Shown here: positions 34,672 to 43,630 of the stretch, piece by piece
Numbering within the stretch: the first letter of the stretch is position 1
Layout: every line of letters starts with the position of its first letter
Assembly (NCBI RefSeq): GCF_006496635.1
Contig: NZ_CP022958.1
Location: forward strand, 3,472,001-3,536,000
Origin: Azoarcus sp. DD4
GTDB lineage: Bacteria > Pseudomonadota > Gammaproteobacteria > Burkholderiales > Rhodocyclaceae
Reading direction: 5' to 3'
DNA: 64,000 nucleotides
Program-made: the position numbers and the translations under genes
The notes under the pieces: generated by a model
Databases searched by the model: none
What the model was told of the DNA's origin: nothing
What the model saw: the letters and a program-made list of their open reading frames with translations, nothing else

Positions 34672-35181
34672 GATGCTGTCTCCTCTTGCTCGACCACCGC
34701 CCTTCCCGCTCTCTGGGGGATGGGACTGCGCATGGGGCGGTGGGCCGGACGCGGCCTGCGCGCATCGAGAACGCGCGCGGCCGGCGCCGGCATGTTGTGG
34801 GTTGTTGTGATTGCACCCGGCCGGGGGCACGGCGGGCGGGGGATGCGCAAGCTCAGTATGGCGTCGCACATCTTTGGTGCAACATCGTCTTCTTCGACTA
34901 TCAGCTATCTCACATTGCTATATCCAGACCCATTTATGCAGCTGGTCAGGCGTATCTGCTATGGCTCGTGCGGGTGCGCGCCGGGAGGGGGCGCCCGGCG
35001 CTCCGACGAAATCGCCCTAAAGAAATCGTGAAGGACGGCCGCTAAGGGTGTGTCGCCGCCGCCCGCGGCGGAAAACTCTGTGGTAAAAACCGGCGTCGTG
35101 TCGTCCGCGCCAGCCCGCGCGCCGACACCGCTTGAAAACCACAATAAACCGCCGCCCGTCGAGGCGGACGGAGGAGACCAG
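34672..35181. other. Intergenic region between sulfatase and chemoreceptor
   Basis: 510 bp with no credible gene. The stretch 34870-34940 is markedly AT-richer than the rest and should hold the sulfatase promoter and its operator. Near 35050-35072 a CCGCCGC/GCGGCGG hairpin precedes AAAACTCTG. The GGAGGAG at 35170 is the ribosome site of the chemoreceptor. Confidence 0.5.
34906..34922. promoter_or_regulatory. Third LysR-type operator (sulfatase/chemoreceptor spacer)
   Basis: TATC-TCACATT-GCTATA, inside a longer match CAGCTATCTC shared with the galD site (30572-30581). It lies 235 bp upstream of the sulfatase start and 260 bp upstream of the chemoreceptor, so either could be the target. Confidence 0.5.
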
Positions 35182-36834
35182 ATGGCACGCACACACACGT
35201 CCGCCGCCGGCGGCAATCTTTCGGTTCGCACCCTGCTTTACTTCGCCATCGCCATGCAGATCGTGCTGGCGCTGGTGCTCGGCATCGTCGGCATCAGGGG
35301 CATGTATTCCACCCTGGACGGCCTGGACGGCGTCTACAACCACCGCGTCATTCCGCTGCGCGACCTCAAGGTCATCTCCGACGAATACGCGGTGGCGGTC
35401 GTCAACGCCACCCAGAAGGTGCGCGACGGCACCGTCACGCCGGAGGACGGCGCCAAGGCGATGGAGCGTGCGCAGACGCTGATCGGCGAAAAGTGGAAGG
35501 CCTATGTCGGCGGCCAGCTGTCGCCGCGCGAACGCGAGTTGGTCGCCGCCGCCGAGCCGCTGATGGCCAAGGGCAACGAGCTGATCGGCACCATGGTCGA
35601 GCGCCTCAAGCTCGGCGCGCTGAGCGAGATCCACGCCACTGCCGAACGCCTGCTCTACCCCACCATGGATCCGATCTCCGACGCGATCCGCGAGCTGATC
35701 GAGCTGCAGCTCGATCTCGCCCGCCAGGACTACGAGCGCGAACAGGCCGCCTCCCGCCAGGCGGTGATGATCATGATCGCCTTCATCGTCGGCGCGGCCG
35801 CGCTGTCGGGCTTCGGCGGCTTCGTCTTCGCCCGCAACTTCCTGATGCGTCCGCTGGAGGATGCCCGCCGCTTCGCCAACGACATCGCCTCCGGCAACCT
35901 CGCCACCCAGATCCGGGTGCATCGCGACGACGAGATCGGCAGTCTCGCCGCCGCCCTGCAGAAGATGCAGGAAGAGCTGCGCAACATGGTGCAGCTGATC
36001 CAGAACAACGCCGAACAGATCGCCTCGGCCAGCGGCAACCTCGCCGCCAGCACCGACGAAATTTCCAACGCCACCCAGCAGCAGTCGAGCGCGGCTGAAT
36101 CGATCGCGGCCGCGATCGAGGAGATGACGACCTCGATCAGCCACGTCTCCGCCTTCACCGCCGACGCCAAGCTGATCGCCGCCGAATCCGGCAACACCTC
36201 GCGCACCGGCGCCGACGTCATCCAGCGCGTGGTGCGCGACATCGAACGGGTGGCGCAGTCGGTGGATCAGTCGTCGGAGGCCATCCGCGCGCTGGGCAAG
36301 CATTCCAAGGAAATCGCCTCGGTGGTCACCGTCATCAAGGAAGTGGCCGACCAGACCAACCTGCTCGCGCTCAACGCCGCCATCGAAGCCGCACGTGCCG
36401 GCGAGCAGGGGCGCGGCTTCGCGGTGGTCGCCGATGAAGTGAGGAAGCTCGCCGAGCGCACCGCCGCCTCGACCGAGGACATTGCCCGCATCGTCGGCCT
36501 CATCACCTCGGGCACCGATTCCGCCGTCAAGGCGATGAACGAGCAGGTGAGCGGCGTGCAGGCCAGCGTCGCCCTGGCCGCCGAGGCCGGCGAGGCGATC
36601 GCGCGCATCAAGACCTCGTCGGAGCAGGTGGTGTCCACCGTGTCGGATGTTTCCTCGGCGCTGGCCGAGCAATCGACCACCAGCACCGAAATCGCCCGCG
36701 GCATCGAGGACATCGCCCAGATGAGCGGCCGCAACAACGATTCGGCGCGCGGCGTGGCCGACGCCACCCGCCAGCTCGCCAGCCTGTCGATGCAGTTGCG
36801 CGAAACCGTGCGCCGCTTCCGCCTCAACGGCTGA
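35182..36834 (+). CDS. Methyl-accepting chemotaxis protein (four-helix-bundle sensor)
   Basis: A 550-residue chemoreceptor. Two membrane helices (about 18-38 and 196-216) enclose a periplasmic helical domain of the 4HB type; a HAMP domain follows (NFLMRPLEDARRFANDIASGNL), then the signalling domain with the conserved hairpin tip EVADQTNLLALNAAIEAARAGEQGRGFAVVADEVRKLAERT. No C-terminal CheR-binding pentapeptide is present. ATG 35182 has GGAGGAG. The neighbourhood suggests attraction to an aromatic acid, but the ligand cannot be read from the sequence. Confidence 0.93.
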   Translation: MARTHTSAAGGNLSVRTLLYFAIAMQIVLALVLGIVGIRGMYSTLDGLDGVYNHRVIPLRDLKVISDEYAVAVVNATQKVRDGTVTPEDGAKAMERAQTLIGEKWKAYVGGQLSPRERELVAAAEPLMAKGNELIGTMVERLKLGALSEIHATAERLLYPTMDPISDAIRELIELQLDLARQDYEREQAASRQAVMIMIAFIVGAAALSGFGGFVFARNFLMRPLEDARRFANDIASGNLATQIRVHRDDEIGSLAAALQKMQEELRNMVQLIQNNAEQIASASGNLAASTDEISNATQQQSSAAESIAAAIEEMTTSISHVSAFTADAKLIAAESGNTSRTGADVIQRVVRDIERVAQSVDQSSEAIRALGKHSKEIASVVTVIKEVADQTNLLALNAAIEAARAGEQGRGFAVVADEVRKLAERTAASTEDIARIVGLITSGTDSAVKAMNEQVSGVQASVALAAEAGEAIARIKTSSEQVVSTVSDVSSALAEQSTTSTEIARGIEDIAQMSGRNNDSARGVADATRQLASLSMQLRETVRRFRLNG

Positions 36835-36853
36835 GCGCGCCCGCCAGAAACGC

Positions 36854-36892
36854 CACGGCCCCCGCCGCGCATCGTGCGCAGCGGGGGCCGTG
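36854..36892. terminator. Terminator-like hairpin after the chemoreceptor
   Basis: CACGGCCCCCGC (36854-36865) pairs perfectly with GCGGGGGCCGTG (36881-36892), a 12-bp stem between convergent genes. Only a short TGCCTT tail follows. Confidence 0.6.
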
Positions 36893-36910
36893 TGCCTTGC
36901 TGCCGGCGGA

Positions 36911-37801
36911 TCAGCAGCCGATGGCGCGCAGGTCGAGGCGGCCGTCGCGCAGCGGCGGACACCAGTAGTAGCCGCCGGTAAGCGGCCGGCTGAAGCGGAA
37001 CAGCGCATCGGCGATGCCGTCCTCCAGCCCTGCCATGCGCCGCAGCTGCACCTCGAAGGCATCGAGCGTGCAGCCGAAGGCAACGAACAGCAGGCCGGCC
37101 GCGCCGCCTTCCGCCCACGGCATCGAGCGCCGCAGCACGAAGGCTTCCGGCTCGAAGCTCTCCTGCGCGGTGCGTTTCACATGGGCCGATTCCGGCGCGT
37201 CTTCGAGCTCCGCGTTGTCGGTCTTGCGCCTGCCGATGATCTTGTCCTGTTCGTCCTGCGGCATCGCCGCGAAGTGGTCGAGGTTGTGCGCCCAGTGCTG
37301 GACGGCGACGAAACTGCCGCCCGCCTCGCCGGCAGCACCGTCGCCGACGAAGGCTGCCGCGATCGCCGCCTCGCCTTCCGGATTCTCGGTGCCGTCCTCG
37401 TAGCCGGTGAGGTCGTGACCCGTCTTGTAGCGAAAACTGTCGGTGGACTGCACCAGCTTCAATGCCGGCGCCAGCGCCGCCTCGATAGCGCGCGCGCGAT
37501 GCAGCAGCTCGCCGCGGTCATCGCCGCGCAGCCACACCCACAGCGCATGCTGCGTGGAAGGCACGTCCACGCCGGCACCGGACAGCGCCGGAAAGGCGCG
37601 CAGCCCGGCCAGCTTGCCGTCGAGCGCATGCACCAGCGATTCGCCCAGGCCCACCACGGTGGCGTCGCCATCGACCAGCGGCAGCAAGGCCGTCAGCACG
37701 GCCGGAAGTTGGCCGAGTGCATCGACCGATTCGATGGCGAAAAAGAGGTGGCGCGCCAGCGGCGGCACCGGGGCAAGAATGCCCGACTGGAAGTGACTCA
37801 T
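36911..37801 (-). CDS. DyP-type haem peroxidase (YfeX-like)
   Basis: A 296-residue dye-decolorising peroxidase. GYEDG at 133-137 is the diagnostic GxxDG motif with the distal Asp136; His207 in SAHVKRT is the proximal haem ligand. There is no Tat or Sec signal, so it is cytoplasmic, as in the YfeX group. Such enzymes oxidise phenolics or porphyrinogens with H2O2. No encapsulin gene is nearby. The catalytic region is intact. Confidence 0.92.
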   Translation of the reverse strand: MSHFQSGILAPVPPLARHLFFAIESVDALGQLPAVLTALLPLVDGDATVVGLGESLVHALDGKLAGLRAFPALSGAGVDVPSTQHALWVWLRGDDRGELLHRARAIEAALAPALKLVQSTDSFRYKTGHDLTGYEDGTENPEGEAAIAAAFVGDGAAGEAGGSFVAVQHWAHNLDHFAAMPQDEQDKIIGRRKTDNAELEDAPESAHVKRTAQESFEPEAFVLRRSMPWAEGGAAGLLFVAFGCTLDAFEVQLRRMAGLEDGIADALFRFSRPLTGGYYWCPPLRDGRLDLRAIGC

Positions 37802-37891
37802 CGCGGTCCCCTATAGGAAAAGTCCGATTTTAGCGGCGGAGCGGCCTTGCCGGCAGCATTGCGCAGCACAGGGCTCCGCAGCGTGCAGGTT

Positions 37892-38797
37892 TCAGGCGGG
37901 ATCGGCCCAGCGCTCCGAACGCAATGCAGCGGCCACCGCGAACGCACGCGCCTCCAGCAAGGCGGTCGCCGCGTCGGCAGCGTCGTCCTCGAATTCGGCC
38001 GCGATCGCGGCTTCATCCACGCCCAGGCAGGCCGCAAGCGCCACCCGCAGCATCGCCGCCTTGGGGTAGGTCAGCGAGGCCCGGCCGGGGAAGGCGCGGA
38101 AGTCGCAGGTACACAAGGTCAGCAGCTGCTCGAAACGCACCGGATTGCCGAAGGCATCCACCCGCTCCAGCATGGCCGCAATGGAGCCGGCACGCATTTC
38201 GGCCGCGCGATGGACCCGCTCGCATTCGGCGATGGCGAGCAGCCCGAGGTCGAGGAAGTCGGCCGGCAGGCGGAAGCGTGCGCAGATCGCCTCGATGCGC
38301 GGCCGGCCGCGTTCGATGTGCTTGTAGTGCGAAGGTAGATGCTCGCGCGGCGAATCCGACTTGCCGACGTTGAACACCAGCGCGGCGACACGCACCGCCA
38401 GCGAGGCGCGGCAGCGCGCGGTTTCGTCCAGCACCCGCAGCAGGTGCTCGCCGATGTCGACCTCGGCCGGCTCATCGGCGCTCTGCGGCACGCCGAACAG
38501 CGCATCGACTTCGGGCAGCAGCACCGCCAGCGCGCCGCAATCGCGCAGCGCACGCAGCATGCGCGACGGCGCCTGCGCCAGCAGGCCGCGCTCGAGCTCG
38601 CCCCACGCAGCCGCCGGTTCCAGCCGTGCGAGCACGCCGGCTGCGACCTGATCGCGCATCATGCCGACGGTCTCGCCGTCGAGTTCGCCGTCGTGGCCGG
38701 CGGCCATCGCAGCGATACGCAGGATATTGAGGGCGGGGCTGGCGAGCACGTCGCCCAGGACGGCCCCGAAGGCACCGCGGGAAAGGTCGGAACTCAT
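37892..38797 (-). CDS. Stand-alone body domain of a CCA-adding enzyme, HD motif degenerate
   Basis: A 301-residue protein that aligns along its length with the part of bacterial multifunctional CCA-adding enzymes after the catalytic head: ALNILRIAAMAA (RVLRVARFAA in Cca), PSRMLRALRDCGALAVLLPEVDALFGVP, then the HD domain and RFEQLLTLCTCDFRAF. The nucleotidyltransferase head is absent, and the HD signature HDLGK reads FNVGK (142-146), so metal-dependent hydrolase activity should be lost. The frame is intact and codon use is normal. It may be a tRNA-binding or regulatory paralogue; the true cca is presumably elsewhere. Confidence 0.8.
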   Translation of the reverse strand: MSSDLSRGAFGAVLGDVLASPALNILRIAAMAAGHDGELDGETVGMMRDQVAAGVLARLEPAAAWGELERGLLAQAPSRMLRALRDCGALAVLLPEVDALFGVPQSADEPAEVDIGEHLLRVLDETARCRASLAVRVAALVFNVGKSDSPREHLPSHYKHIERGRPRIEAICARFRLPADFLDLGLLAIAECERVHRAAEMRAGSIAAMLERVDAFGNPVRFEQLLTLCTCDFRAFPGRASLTYPKAAMLRVALAACLGVDEAAIAAEFEDDAADAATALLEARAFAVAAALRSERWADPA

Positions 38798-38955
38798 GGC
38801 ATGCTCGGCGAGGATGACTTAAAGACCATGATGGTAACGCGTGATTGACGCACTGTGATGCACTGCCGCATGACTGCGGCCCCTGCGGATTGTCGCCCGC
38901 CCGGTCGGGGCGTAGAGTGGCGCCCCCTCCCGCAGCGGCAGATCACGGCGGCGCC

Positions 38956-39906
38956 ATGTCTGACTTTCTCGATGTCCTCGCGTTTTCCTTCTCCGTCACC
39001 GGGCCGATCTTCGTGATCCTGGCACTGGGCATCTGGCTGCTGCGCATCGGCATGGTGAACGACGCCTTCATCGAGGCCGGCTCGCGCGTTGTGTTCAACT
39101 TCGCGCTGCCAGCGCTGCTCTTTCTCAGCATCGCTAGGACGCGCATCGAACACACTGCGAACTTCGGCCTGATCGCCTTCGGCATTGCCGCCACCGTGCT
39201 GTCCTGGCTGGTGCTGGAATGGATCGCCACGCGCGCCGTCCAGCCGGCGGAAGACCGCGGTGTGGTCGTGCAGGGCGCCTTCCGCTCCAACATGGGCATC
39301 ATCGGCCTGGCCTACTGCGTGAACGCCTACGGGCCGGCCGGCCTCGCCGCGGCGTCGCTCTATGTGGGCCTGGTCACCATCGTCTTCAACATCCTCGCCG
39401 TGATCACGCTCAGCCGCTCGCTGCACAAGAGCAGCAGCCCGGCGCGCATGCTCAAGGGCATCGTCACCAATCCGCTCATCATCGGCATCGTGCTGGCACT
39501 GCCGGTGTCGGCGTCCGGCATCGCGCTGCCCAAGCTGGTGACGCAGTCAGGCCAGTACCTGGCCGACCTCACCCTGCCGCTCGCCCTGCTGTGCACCGGC
39601 GCCTCGCTCAACTTCCGCAGCCTGCGCGAAGCGCTCGGCAATACGCTGATAGCGGTGATCGGCAAACAGGTCGCGGTGCCGCTGTTGTTCACCCTGGGCG
39701 GCATCGCGCTCGGTTTTCGCGGCGTCGATCTCGGCGTGCTGATGCTGCTGGCTTCGGCGCCGACCGCTGCGGCCAGCTACGTCATGGTGCGGGCCATGGG
39801 CGGCAATTCGGCGCTGGCGGCCAACATCATCGCGCTCACCACGCTCGCTTCGCTGATCTCCACCAGCGTCGGCATCACCGCACTCCGGAGCCTGCAGTTG
39901 ATGTAG
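38956..39906 (+). CDS. AEC-family transporter (second in the window)
   Basis: A 316-residue ten-helix membrane protein of the auxin-efflux-carrier family (VVFNFALPALLFLSIA; FRSNMGIIGLAYCVN; LPLALLCTGASLNFRSL). It is only distantly related to the AEC protein at 20792-21748. It precedes the nitrilase by 67 bp in the same direction and could import or export its carboxylate product, though no promoter or substrate evidence is visible. Confidence 0.85.
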   Translation: MSDFLDVLAFSFSVTGPIFVILALGIWLLRIGMVNDAFIEAGSRVVFNFALPALLFLSIARTRIEHTANFGLIAFGIAATVLSWLVLEWIATRAVQPAEDRGVVVQGAFRSNMGIIGLAYCVNAYGPAGLAAASLYVGLVTIVFNILAVITLSRSLHKSSSPARMLKGIVTNPLIIGIVLALPVSASGIALPKLVTQSGQYLADLTLPLALLCTGASLNFRSLREALGNTLIAVIGKQVAVPLLFTLGGIALGFRGVDLGVLMLLASAPTAAASYVMVRAMGGNSALAANIIALTTLASLISTSVGITALRSLQLM

Positions 39907-39973
39907 CCGCGCTTGCCGGACGGGGCCGGCGGACTAGGATGAAAGGACCGGCCGTCCCCTGCGGAGGCGCATC

Positions 39974-40912
39974 ATGCGCATTGCCCTCGTCCAGCATCCC
40001 CCTCGCCTGCTCGACCGCGCCGCCACGCTGACGCTGGCCTGCACCCTGGTCGCCGAAGCCGCTGCCGGCGGCGCCGAACTCGTCGTCTTTTCCGAAGTAT
40101 TCGTCCCCGGCTACCCGACCTGGATCTGGCGGCTGCGACCGGGTGCCGACATGGCGCTCGCCGACCAGCTGCATGCCCGCCTGCTGGCCAACGCGGTCGA
40201 CCTGTCGGCCGACGACCTTGCGCCCTTGTGCGCCGCCGCACGCGAGCACGCGGTCACGGTGGTCTGCGGCATCGACGAGCGCGACGGCCGTTACAGCCGC
40301 AGCACGCTCTACAACGCCGCGGTGGTGATCGGCCCCGACGGTGCGCTGCTGCACCGCCATCGCAAACTGATGCCGACCAATCCGGAACGCATGGTATGGG
40401 GCTTCGGCGACGGCTCCACGCTACGGGTGGTGGACACGTCCGTGGGCCGGCTCGGCGTGCTGATCTGCTGGGAGAACTACATGCCGCTGGCACGCTATGC
40501 GATGTACGCCCAGGGCGTGGAGATCTACGTGGCGCTCAGCTACGACTGTGGCGAGCGCTGGCTGGCCAGCATGCAGCACATCGGCCGCGAGGGCGGCTGC
40601 TGGGTGCTGGCCAGCGGCTGGGCCTGCCGCGCCGCAGACCTGCCCGACGACCTGCCGGGCAAGGCGGCGATGTACCCGGACCCGGCGGAATGGATCAATA
40701 GCGGCGACGCGGTGGTGGTCGCCCCCGGCGGGCGCATCGCCGCCGGGCCGCTGCACCAGGAGTTCGGCATCCTGTACGCCGATCTCGATCCGGCCCTGGT
40801 CGGCATCGCCCGCCGCAGCCTCGACGTCGCCGGCCACTATGCGCGGCCGGACGTCTTCCAGCTGCATGTGAACGGTGAGGTTCAGCGGCCGGTGGACTTC
40901 CATCACGGCTGA
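39974..40912 (+). CDS. Nitrilase / carbon-nitrogen hydrolase
   Basis: A 312-residue nitrilase-branch enzyme with the catalytic triad Glu41 (FSEVFVPGYP), Lys131 (HRHRKLMPT) and Cys165 (GVLICWENYMP). The CWEN context is that of true nitrilases converting nitriles to acids and ammonia, rather than amidases. The Asp-Cys-Gly stretch (LSYDCGERW) after the nucleophile is less usual. No nitrile hydratase or regulator is adjacent. Substrate range cannot be read from sequence. Confidence 0.9.
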   Translation: MRIALVQHPPRLLDRAATLTLACTLVAEAAAGGAELVVFSEVFVPGYPTWIWRLRPGADMALADQLHARLLANAVDLSADDLAPLCAAAREHAVTVVCGIDERDGRYSRSTLYNAAVVIGPDGALLHRHRKLMPTNPERMVWGFGDGSTLRVVDTSVGRLGVLICWENYMPLARYAMYAQGVEIYVALSYDCGERWLASMQHIGREGGCWVLASGWACRAADLPDDLPGKAAMYPDPAEWINSGDAVVVAPGGRIAAGPLHQEFGILYADLDPALVGIARRSLDVAGHYARPDVFQLHVNGEVQRPVDFHHG

Positions 40913-40921
40913 GGCACCCGC

Positions 40922-42255
40922 TCAGCGCGTCGCCGCCGCCCACTGGTCCGGGAAGAGGCCGGCGTTGATGACGCGCGAGATGAAGTCGACGAAGGGCGAG
41001 GTGAAGATGTCGTTGTGATTGGGGATGATCTCGCCCGACACGCGCACGATCATCACGTCGGACTCCGCCCGCCCCGGTTGCCTGTGCAGGCGGCTGGTGT
41101 ACAGCAGCTTGCCGTCGTCGGCATAGTGACGCACGGTGTCGAAGTCGTAGAGCTCGGCCGCCCGCTGCACGCGGCCCTTGCCGCGGACGATCTCCAGCTC
41201 GTCGTAGCGCAGCGTCGGACAGGTGCCGCTGCGGCCGGGCGGGTTGCGATAGGCGCCCGGCGGGTCGAGCACCAGCACGTGGGTGACGAAATCGTCGAAC
41301 AGGCCCACCGGCACCAGGCGCGCCGTGTCGCGGAAGGCGAAATCGCCGCGCACGAAGCTGGCGATGCGCTGCGACCAGGGATAGATCCCCCCAGCACCTC
41401 GTCCCGCTCCGAGGTGGCGATCACGAAACGCGGCGCCCGCCGCGCCTCGCCCGCCACCGGCGCACGGCCGACCAGCTTGGCCAGTACGGCATGCTCGTCG
41501 GCCGACAGCGCCGGATTCACCAGCACCGCCACGTCGGCGAGCAAGGCATAGCGGCGATCCTCGCCGTCGCTCACCGAGCTTTGCATCACCGGCCGCAGCG
41601 CCTTGTAGGTAAGGCGCGCGCCCAGGCTGTGCGACACGATCACGAACTTCGCGCCGGCACCGCCGGACTGGTGCTGATCCCGCAGCCGGGCGATCCGGCT
41701 GAACAGGTGGAGCAGATCGCCGCGCTCGCCGATGCGGTCGGCCGCGGCCTGGCGGCCGAAGAAGGTGAAGGCCTTGTTGAACGCCTCGCGGCGATACACC
41801 ACGCCCGGCCAGCCGACGTAGATCGCATACACCGCACGCGGCGCGCCGTTGCGCGAACGGTAGCCCGCCTGCATCAGGGCCGCCGCCCGCGCCAGTTCGC
41901 CGAAACACAACACGTTGTCGTCGTCGAGGGCGGCATTGTGGTTCCAGCCATGCACGTAGAGCAGGATGGTGGTGTCGGCCTGGGCCAGCTTCTGGCCGAG
42001 ATCGGCCAGCAGGCGCTCGACCTGCGCCGGCTCGGCGAGCAGGCCGTCGTCGTCGAGTTCGACGAAAGCCATCGAATACGACGACCGCGCAGTGCCGGCC
42101 GCGTCGCCCGCCTCGGCATCGTGGCGGACGGCATAGTCCATCTGCGCAGCCGGCCGATGGACCGTCTGCGCCGGCGGTCGGTAGGCCGCCACCGAGAACA
42201 CCAGCAGCAAGGCCACCGCCAGCGCAAAGCCGAGTATCAGCTTGAGGATCGTCAT
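40922..42255 (-). pseudogene. Alpha/beta hydrolase with a one-base frameshift
   Basis: The N-terminal part (MTILKLILGFALAVALLLVFSV, a membrane anchor, then LLYVHGWNHNA and VSHSLGAR with the nucleophile Ser) is read in one frame until about 41390. The C-terminal part (IYPWSQRIASFVRGDFAFRDTARLVPV to the stop at 40922) is in another. They join if the run of six G on the coding strand (41387-41392) were seven. Full product would be about 444 residues, an envelope-anchored serine esterase. This may be a real mutation, phase variation, or a sequencing error; both halves keep normal codon use. Confidence 0.75.
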
Positions 42256-42718
42256 CGGTCTCACCGCGCCCACGCCTCCCCGCCTGGCAGCACAGTCTCA
42301 CCATAGCCCAGCGCTGCAGCATTGCCATCGCGTCCGCCCGCGCGGCCCGGCGGAATCGGGCTTGACCGTCGCGCCGGCCGCCTCCTACACTTCCGGCATG
42401 CCCATCGCCACCCTATCCCGAACGATTAGCGCCATGCGCCGCCACGCCCTGCGTGTATGGCGTCTCGGCCATGGATTCGGGTTCGGGAGCATGCCGTTGC
42501 GATGATCAGCTGAAACTTCACCGCACGCACACCGCCGGGCCGCGAATCCGCAAGGACCGCGGCCTTTTCATTTGTCATTCATCAGGAAATCGTCATGCAA
42601 CGCCGATACGTCACCACCGCCGCCGCTACCGCTCTCCCCCGCTACGCAGGCTGGAACACCGCCCCCGGCGCGCAACCGCCATCGCCGCCGCCCTTGCCTT
42701 GAACCGCAGGACATCGCC
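42256..42718. other. Leader-like region upstream of the EamA transporter
   Basis: 463 bp without a standard gene. It holds a 35-codon open frame at 42399-42506 rich in Arg and ending HGFGFGSMPLR, then the hairpin-plus-T-run terminator at 42538-42573, then a second 35-codon frame from 42595 with a Pro-rich end. Short ORF, terminator, gene is the order of an attenuator, but no run of a single amino acid codon points to a specific signal. Confidence 0.4.
42538..42573 (+). terminator. Terminator or attenuator before the EamA transporter
   Basis: GGCCGCG (42538-42544) pairs with CGCGGCC (42558-42564), followed by TTTTCATTT. It points towards the EamA gene rather than ending a known transcript on this strand. 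Confidence 0.6.
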
Positions 42719-43612
42719 ATGCCCCTCGCCCTTGCCTACACCATCGTCATCCTGATCTGGTCCACCACGCCGCTCGCCATCCGCTGGAGCTCGATCGGCG
42801 GCGGATTCACCTTCGCCGTCATGGCGCGCATGCTGATCGGACTTGCGCTTTCGCTGGCGCTCATCGCCGTCTGGCGCATCGGCCTGCCGCTGCACGCGCG
42901 TGCCCGCCGCAGCTACCTGGCCGGCGGCCTTGGCACCTTCGGCGCCATGCTCTGCACTTACTGGGGCGCGCAATACATCCATTCCGGGCTGATCTCGGTA
43001 CTGTTCGGCCTCACCCCGCTGATGACCGGCGTGCTCGCCACCCTTTGGCTGGGCGAAAAGGCGCTGCAACCGGGCAAGATCGCCGGCCTGCTGCTCGGCA
43101 TCGCCGGGCTCGCGCTGATCTTCGCCACCGGCGACCAGGCCGGCTCCGGCAAGGCCCTGCCCGGCCTCGTCGCCCTGCTGCTCGCCGTGCTGATCTACTC
43201 CGCCAGCCTGGTGTGGGTGAAGCGCATCGGCGACGACAGCCCGCCGCTCGCCACCACCGCCGGCACGCTCCTCGTCGCCATGCCGCTGTTCGCATTCGCC
43301 TGGCTGCTGGCCGATGGTGCGCCCCCCGCCGCCGTCCCGGCCCAGGCCTGGCTCGCCATCGCCTACCTCGGCGTGTTCGGTTCAGTGCTCGGCTTCGCGC
43401 TCTACTACTACCTGATCAAGCACATGGAGGCAGGCAAGGTCGCGCTCATCACCCTGATCACCCCCGTGCTGGCACTGCTGATGGGCAACATGCTCAACAA
43501 CGAAGTCATCGAAGCCCGGGTCTGGCTCGGCGCGGCGCTGATCAGCCTCGGGCTGGCGATACACCAGTGGCGGACCATCGCTGCGCTGCTGCCGGCCCGT
43601 ATCCGCGGCTGA
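42719..43612 (+). CDS. EamA-family (DMT) transporter
   Basis: A 297-residue protein with ten predicted helices in two EamA repeats (TLWLGEKALQPGKIAGLLLGIAG marks the first repeat end; MEAGKVALITLITPVLALLMG the second). ATG 42719 has AGGA nearby; the longer frame to 42572 adds a Pro/Arg-rich non-membrane stretch and is unlikely. Members export amino acids or other metabolites. The upstream attenuator-like terminator suggests conditional expression. Confidence 0.87.
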   Translation: MPLALAYTIVILIWSTTPLAIRWSSIGGGFTFAVMARMLIGLALSLALIAVWRIGLPLHARARRSYLAGGLGTFGAMLCTYWGAQYIHSGLISVLFGLTPLMTGVLATLWLGEKALQPGKIAGLLLGIAGLALIFATGDQAGSGKALPGLVALLLAVLIYSASLVWVKRIGDDSPPLATTAGTLLVAMPLFAFAWLLADGAPPAAVPAQAWLAIAYLGVFGSVLGFALYYYLIKHMEAGKVALITLITPVLALLMGNMLNNEVIEARVWLGAALISLGLAIHQWRTIAALLPARIRG

Positions 43613-43630
43613 GTCCTGTGCCGGCCGCCG

